From positions 1,984,001 through 2,048,000 of the forward strand of contig NZ_CP013372.1 of assembly GCF_001522585.2 (NCBI RefSeq): DNA of 64,000 bases, read 5' to 3'. This document shows, in pieces, positions 60,076 through 64,000 of this stretch. The notes below the pieces were generated by a model. That model worked only from the letters and a program-made list of their open reading frames with translations, did no database searches and was not told where the DNA came from. The stretch is from Burkholderia sp. NRF60-BP8. GTDB lineage: Bacteria > Pseudomonadota > Gammaproteobacteria > Burkholderiales > Burkholderiaceae. The stretch's first letter is position 1, and each line of letters begins with the position of its first letter. A program made the translations under genes and the position numbers.

Positions 60076-61181
60076 GCGGACGCCTCGCAGCGCTGCGTCC
60101 ACGCATCGAGCTCGGCCGCGTCGAAACCGACGGCCGCCGCGCTCTCGCGAATCTGCCGCCACGTCGCGCGGTCGACCGGAATGCCGGCCGTGCCGCGTAC
60201 GGCGCGGCTCGCCTCTTCCGGCTCGCCGGGCACCTGCACCGGTGCATCGCCGGCTCGCGGCGACGCCTTCGCCCATGCGACGAAGGCATCGGCTTCGCGT
60301 TCGGCGTCGGCCGCGTCGAACGCTTGCGGATCGATCAGCACCGACAGCATCCCGTTGACGATCGCGCTCGTCTTCTGCAGCGTATCGCCGTACGTCGTAT
60401 GCCCGCCCACGAGTGCGCCGCCGAAGATCTCGCACATCGCCGCGAGCGCATACCCCTTGTGCAGCCCGAACGGGAGCAACGCGCCGAACGGCTGCTCGTG
60501 CATCACGGCCGGGTCGTCGGTCGGCTGGCCGCGATGGTCGATCAGCGCGCCGGCCGGCACGCGCTTACCCTGGTTGTAAGCGACGCGCGTCTTGCCGTAC
60601 GCGATCGCGCTCGTCGCGAAATCGAGCAACAGCGGCGGCTTGCCCGCCCGCGGATACGCGGCGCAGAACGGGTTCGTGCCGAAACGCGGATCGGTGCCGT
60701 GCAGCGGCGCGACCAGCAGGTCGCCCGGCACGTTGACGAAATGGAACGACACGAGCCCCGAGCGCGCGCATTGCTCGGCCCAGTGCCCGATGCGGCCGAG
60801 GTGATGGACGTCGCGCAGTCCGATCGCGCAAATGCCCATGCGCCGTGCGCGCTCGATCCCTTCGACCATCGCCTCGAACGCGATCACCTGGCCGAAACCG
60901 CGGCCGCCGTCGATCGTCAGCACCGCGCCGCCGTCGCGGACGATCGACGCGTGCCCGTTCAGTTGCAACTGCCCTTCCCGCCACGACGCGACGTAGTTCG
61001 GGATCATCCCGACGCCGTGCGAATCGTGGCCCGCGAGATTCGCGCCGACCAGGTGATCGGCGACGAGCGTCGCCTCGCGCGGGTGGCTGCCGGCCCGTTC
61101 CCAGAGTGCCGCGACGAACGCATGCAGCGGTTCGGCGCGCATGCGCAGCGGTTCGGTATCGGGCGTCGGCAGTGCGGTCAT
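60072..61181 (-). CDS. Ldh-family NAD(P)-dependent malate/lactate-type dehydrogenase
   Basis: A 369-residue enzyme of the Ldh_2 (YbiC/YlbC/delta-pyrroline-carboxylate-reductase-like) family, which lacks a Rossmann fold. Blocks include NLAGHDSHGVGMIPNYV, the catalytic-His region LRDVHHLGRIGHWAEQ, FGTNPFCAAYPRAGKPPLLLDFATS and HKGYALAAMCEIFGGAL. Substrates across the family range from malate and lactate to ureidoglycolate. The start at 61181 has GGAG 8 bases ahead. It is followed with overlap by the TfoX-domain gene and preceded by an M20 peptidase. Confidence 0.88.
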   Translation of the reverse strand: MTALPTPDTEPLRMRAEPLHAFVAALWERAGSHPREATLVADHLVGANLAGHDSHGVGMIPNYVASWREGQLQLNGHASIVRDGGAVLTIDGGRGFGQVIAFEAMVEGIERARRMGICAIGLRDVHHLGRIGHWAEQCARSGLVSFHFVNVPGDLLVAPLHGTDPRFGTNPFCAAYPRAGKPPLLLDFATSAIAYGKTRVAYNQGKRVPAGALIDHRGQPTDDPAVMHEQPFGALLPFGLHKGYALAAMCEIFGGALVGGHTTYGDTLQKTSAIVNGMLSVLIDPQAFDAADAEREADAFVAWAKASPRAGDAPVQVPGEPEEASRAVRGTAGIPVDRATWRQIRESAAAVGFDAAELDAWTQRCEASA

Positions 61182-61241
61182 CGGCAACACTCCATCAAGT
61201 CGGTTCGGGTCGGGCAATCGACACGTCGGATATCGCGACGA

Positions 61242-62696
61242 TCAGCGCGCGGTCGCGATCACGTCGGCCACGGCCGCCGTGAGCTTCTTCGCGTACGGCA
61301 CGTGCAGGAACTCGTTCGGGCCGTGCGCGTTCGACTTCGGGCCGAGCACGCCGCACACCATGAATTGCGCTGCGGGGAAGCCCTCCTGCAGCACGTTCAT
61401 CAGCGGGATCGTGCCGCCCAGGCCCATGTACGCGCAGTCGGCGCCGAAGTGGCGGCGCGACGCGGCGTCGAGCGACGATGCGAGCCACGGCGCGAGATCC
61501 GGCGCGCTCCAGCCGGTCGCGGCGCCCGCGTCCGGCTTGAACGTGACCTTCGCGTTGTACGGCGGATCGAGTTCGAGCAATGCCTTCAGCTGCTGCACGG
61601 CCTGCGCGGCGTCGACGAGCGGCGGCAGCCGCAGCGACAGCTTGAACGCGGTGCGCGGGCGCAGCACGTTGCCCGCATCGGCGAGCGCCGGCATGCCGGC
61701 CGCCCCGGTCACCGACAGCGACGGGCGCCACGTCGAATTCAGCAGCGCCTCGCGCGGATCGGTCGTGGTCGGCAGCACGGGTTTGCCGTCCGCGCCGCAC
61801 GCCCACGGCAGCCCCTTCCATACCGTATCGCCGAGAATCGCGGCGGCCGCTTCGGCTTCGCGCACGCGGCTCGACGGAATCTCGCAATGAAACGCGCCCG
61901 GCAGCAGGTTGCCGTTCTTCGCGTCTTCGAGACGTTCGAACAACTGGCGCATCACGCGGAAGCTCGACGGCGCGATGCCGCCGTAGACGCCCGAATGGAC
62001 GCCTTCTTCCAGCACCTCGACCTGCAGGTCGCCGGACACGAGGCCGCGCAGCGACGTGGTCAGCCACATCTGGTCGTAGTTGCCGGCGCCCGAATCGAGG
62101 CACACGACGAGCGATACCTGGCCGAGCCGGTCGCGCAATGCGTCGACGTACGGCAGCAGGTCGTAGCTGCCCGACTCCTCGCAGGTCTCGATCAGACCGA
62201 CGCAGCGCGGCCGCTCGATGCCCTGCTCGTCGAGCGCGCCGAGCGCCGCGAGGCTCGCGTAGATCGCATAGCCGTCGTCCGCGCCGCCGCGGCCGTACAG
62301 CTTGCCGTTCTCGAACTTCGGCGTCCACGGGCCGAGATCCGCGCGCCAGCCGTCGAATTCGGGCTGCTTGTCGAGGTGGCCGTACAGCAGGATCGTGTCG
62401 GTGCTGCCCGAACGCGTCGCGGGCGTCTCGAAGAAAATCACCGGCGTGCGGCCGGGCAAGCGCACGATCTCGAGCTTCAGGCCCTTCACGGGCTGCCGTT
62501 CGGCCCACTGCGCGGCGTCGGTGACGACGCGCTCGAGATAACCGCGCTTCGCCCAGTCGGGGTCGAATGCGGGGCTCTTCGCCGGAATCGCGATGTAGTC
62601 GGTCAGGGCGTGGAGGATTTCATCGTTCCACTTGCGCTCGATGAAGGTCACGAGCTTGTCATGGTCGAGGACGGGGGTGGTGTCGACGGAGGTCAT
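61242..62696 (-). CDS. M20-family zinc peptidase/amidohydrolase
   Basis: A 484-residue di-zinc enzyme with the M20 pattern: ILLYGHLDKQPE (first His and Asp), GRGGADDGYA (bridging Asp), ETCEESGS (catalytic and liganding Glu pair), and the terminal His in NAHGPNEFLHVPY. The inserted dimerisation domain (about 205-370) is present. The N-terminal prefix of a longer frame, to 62918, belongs to an unrelated gene relic. Substrates are likely dipeptides or N-acyl amino acids; not determined. It shares strand and possibly a transcript with the Ldh gene 60 bases downstream. Confidence 0.9.
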   Translation of the reverse strand: MTSVDTTPVLDHDKLVTFIERKWNDEILHALTDYIAIPAKSPAFDPDWAKRGYLERVVTDAAQWAERQPVKGLKLEIVRLPGRTPVIFFETPATRSGSTDTILLYGHLDKQPEFDGWRADLGPWTPKFENGKLYGRGGADDGYAIYASLAALGALDEQGIERPRCVGLIETCEESGSYDLLPYVDALRDRLGQVSLVVCLDSGAGNYDQMWLTTSLRGLVSGDLQVEVLEEGVHSGVYGGIAPSSFRVMRQLFERLEDAKNGNLLPGAFHCEIPSSRVREAEAAAAILGDTVWKGLPWACGADGKPVLPTTTDPREALLNSTWRPSLSVTGAAGMPALADAGNVLRPRTAFKLSLRLPPLVDAAQAVQQLKALLELDPPYNAKVTFKPDAGAATGWSAPDLAPWLASSLDAASRRHFGADCAYMGLGGTIPLMNVLQEGFPAAQFMVCGVLGPKSNAHGPNEFLHVPYAKKLTAAVADVIATAR

Positions 62697-62776
62697 GGTG
62701 GGGATGCCTGGATAGGGCTGACGAAAATCCAGATCATACGCCGATGCTCCCCTGCCGGCGCCCCCTTCCGCGCCGT

Positions 62777-62918
62777 TCAGACCGCCTTCGGAAACGCGTC
62801 GCGCAGGCCGGCCGCGCAGGCGAGCGAACCGAGCCCGCCGGCTTCGCACACGGCAATCGCGCGGGCTCGACGAGCCGGCCATCGGCGCCTGGATCGACGA
62901 CGAACGGGAAGGCGGCAT
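62777..62918 (-). pseudogene. Relic of a nitronate monooxygenase gene (frameshifted fragment)
   Basis: From the ATG at 62918 one frame reads ...SSIQAPMAGSSSPR, the N-terminal FMN-binding signature of nitronate monooxygenase/2-nitropropane dioxygenase. A one-base shift continues it as AIAVCEAGGLGSLACAAG..., the next conserved block, ending at a TGA at 62777. Only about 45 codons survive, with the rest of the gene missing. It lies between the M20 gene and the AraC-type regulator. Confidence 0.6.
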
Positions 62919-63002
62919 CGGCCTCTTTTATCGGAATGCGTATCCGTCGCCACCGGTTGCGCTTTTCATCGTCGCGCAGCAAGCGCTCCCGCCCGGCGCC
63001 TG

Positions 63003-63965
63003 CTACGTGCCGCCGCGGTCCATCCCGCGCCGGTACGCGGCCGGGCTCGTCGCCGCGACGCGCCGGAAATGCCGGCGCAGCGATTCCTCGGATCCGAACC
63101 CCGCGCGCGCCGCGACCTGCGCCAGCGGCAACGCGGGCTGCGCTTCGAGCATGTCCTTCGCGACGTTCACGCGTTCGCGGATCAGCCACGCGAGCGGCGA
63201 CATCCCCGTCGCGTCCGCGAACCGACGCTGCAACGTGCGCGTGCTCATCGCGGCCTGCGCGGCGAGCGATGCCAGCGTGTGCGGCTCGGCCGCATGCGCG
63301 CGCATCCAGTCGATCAGCTTCGCGAGCCGGTCGGTGCCGCCCGGTGCGACCGGACGCGGCACGAACTGCGCCTGCCCGCCGTCGCGATGCGGCGGCAGCA
63401 CGAGGCGCTGCGCGACGCGGTTCGCGATCGCGCCGCCATGATCGCGGCGCACGAGATGCAGCAGCATGTCGAGCCCCGCCGCCGAGCCCGCCGACGTGAC
63501 GACCTGCCCTTCGTCGACGTACAGCGCATCCGGATTCACGCGCAGCGCCGGATAACGCGCCTGCAGGCGTTGCGCATACCGCCAATGCGTCGTCACGGTG
63601 AGGCCGTCGAGCACGCCGGCCGCCGCCAGCACGAATACGCCCGAACAGATCGAGCAGAGCCGGGCGCCGCGCCGGTGCGCGGCCCGCAGCTTCTTCAGCA
63701 ACGGCTCGGGCGGCAGCTCGTCCGGATCGCGCCAGCCCGGAATCACGATCGTATCCGCGCGATCGAGCGTCGCGAGCCGGTAAGGCGCGGCAACGGTAAT
63801 GCCGCCCGCCGCGCGCACGGGCCCCGGCTCGCTCGCGCATACCGCGAAGCGATACCAGTCGACGCCCAGCTCGGGGCGCTCGAGCGCGAACAGTTCGACC
63901 ACGCAGCCGAATTCGAACGTGCAGAGGCGATCGTAGGCGAGTGCGACGACGAGATGATTGTGCAT
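63003..63965 (-). CDS. ftrA: AraC-family regulator with DJ-1/PfpI domain (FtrA/GlxA-like)
   Basis: A 320-residue GlxA-type regulator. The N-terminal DJ-1/PfpI-like domain (about 5-185) carries the elbow Cys in LCSICSGVFVLAAAGVLDG, and the C-terminal AraC domain has two helix-turn-helix motifs (about 225-315: TLASLAAQAAMSTRTLQRRF and LPLAQVAARAGFGSEESLRRHF). MHNHLVVALAYDRLCTFEFG matches the FtrA subgroup. The nearby nitronate monooxygenase relic may be a lost target. Both ends are inside the window. Confidence 0.85.
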   Translation of the reverse strand: MHNHLVVALAYDRLCTFEFGCVVELFALERPELGVDWYRFAVCASEPGPVRAAGGITVAAPYRLATLDRADTIVIPGWRDPDELPPEPLLKKLRAAHRRGARLCSICSGVFVLAAAGVLDGLTVTTHWRYAQRLQARYPALRVNPDALYVDEGQVVTSAGSAAGLDMLLHLVRRDHGGAIANRVAQRLVLPPHRDGGQAQFVPRPVAPGGTDRLAKLIDWMRAHAAEPHTLASLAAQAAMSTRTLQRRFADATGMSPLAWLIRERVNVAKDMLEAQPALPLAQVAARAGFGSEESLRRHFRRVAATSPAAYRRGMDRGGT

Positions 63966-64000
63966 GGCGCGATGTTACCGGAACTTGTCGATCGCGCCAC

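Noticed and set aside
62734..63840. Long frame on the minus strand overlapping the FtrA-like regulator
   Set aside because: The 63003-63965 frame carries the DJ-1 and AraC motifs; this one is an Arg/Ala-rich shadow.

Overview
The window is about 67% GC, with GC-rich codon use, short intergenic spacers and many divergent regulator/target pairs. Together with the gene families present (lysR-lysA pair, FtrA-type AraC regulator, BapA-like adhesin with its own type I exporter, gallate pathway, Burkholderia-style porins) this points to a Burkholderia, most likely of the cepacia complex. The mix of catabolic, transport and surface genes and the lack of rRNA, tRNA or ribosomal genes suit a secondary replicon. 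I see no insertion sequence, phage, CRISPR array or tRNA. The species call is inference.

Layout. 0-4.4 kb: an unrecognised gene cut by the left edge, a LuxR-type regulator without a visible synthase, and an unusual NRAMP-family transporter preceded by two tiny ORFs. 4.3-9 kb: a promoter with a cysteine-bearing tiny ORF, an OprB-type sugar porin, a lipoprotein trehalase and a TetR regulator. 9.4-15.7 kb: a 14-TM drug-type exporter, a candidate small RNA, a YcaQ-type DNA glycosylase, DUF1653, two acetyltransferases, a HAD phosphatase and a DUF4142 protein behind a hairpin/terminator leader. 15.7-20.7 kb: divergent lysR/lysA and divergent EamA transporter/MocR regulator. 20.7-23.3 kb: a two-gene nicotinamide salvage operon (nadV and NMN adenylyltransferase-Nudix). 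23.4-25.9 kb: lipid-binding-like protein, cell-wall amidase, LprI-like protein, acetyltransferase. 25.9-29.4 kb: a three-gene gamma-glutamyl-polyamine operon (oxidase, XRE-cupin regulator, glutamine-synthetase-like ligase).

29.5-41.6 kb holds a gallate/tannin catabolic cluster. In order of action it has a secreted tannase-family esterase, an outer-membrane porin, an aromatic-acid MFS importer, gallate dioxygenase, a LigJ-type hydratase and an RraA/LigK-type aldolase. It also has a signal-less ModA-like protein translationally coupled to the aldolase, a small membrane protein, a divergent LysR regulator with two tandem HTH domains and a DUF1932 dehydrogenase. No recognisable oxalomesaconate tautomerase is present, which makes the ModA-like gene the most interesting unknown here.

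41.7-56.2 kb is a Lap/Bap-like adhesion system, all on the minus strand: a 2700-residue Ig-repeat/RTX adhesin, then an outer-membrane TolC-type protein, an ABC exporter with a degenerate C39 domain and a membrane-fusion protein. A long AT-rich non-coding stretch lies upstream of the adhesin. 56.2-64 kb carries a TauE/SafE permease, an amino-acid permease, an NnrU protein, a TfoX-domain protein with a histone-H1-like tail overlapping an Ldh-family dehydrogenase, an M20 peptidase, a nitronate monooxygenase relic and an FtrA-like regulator.
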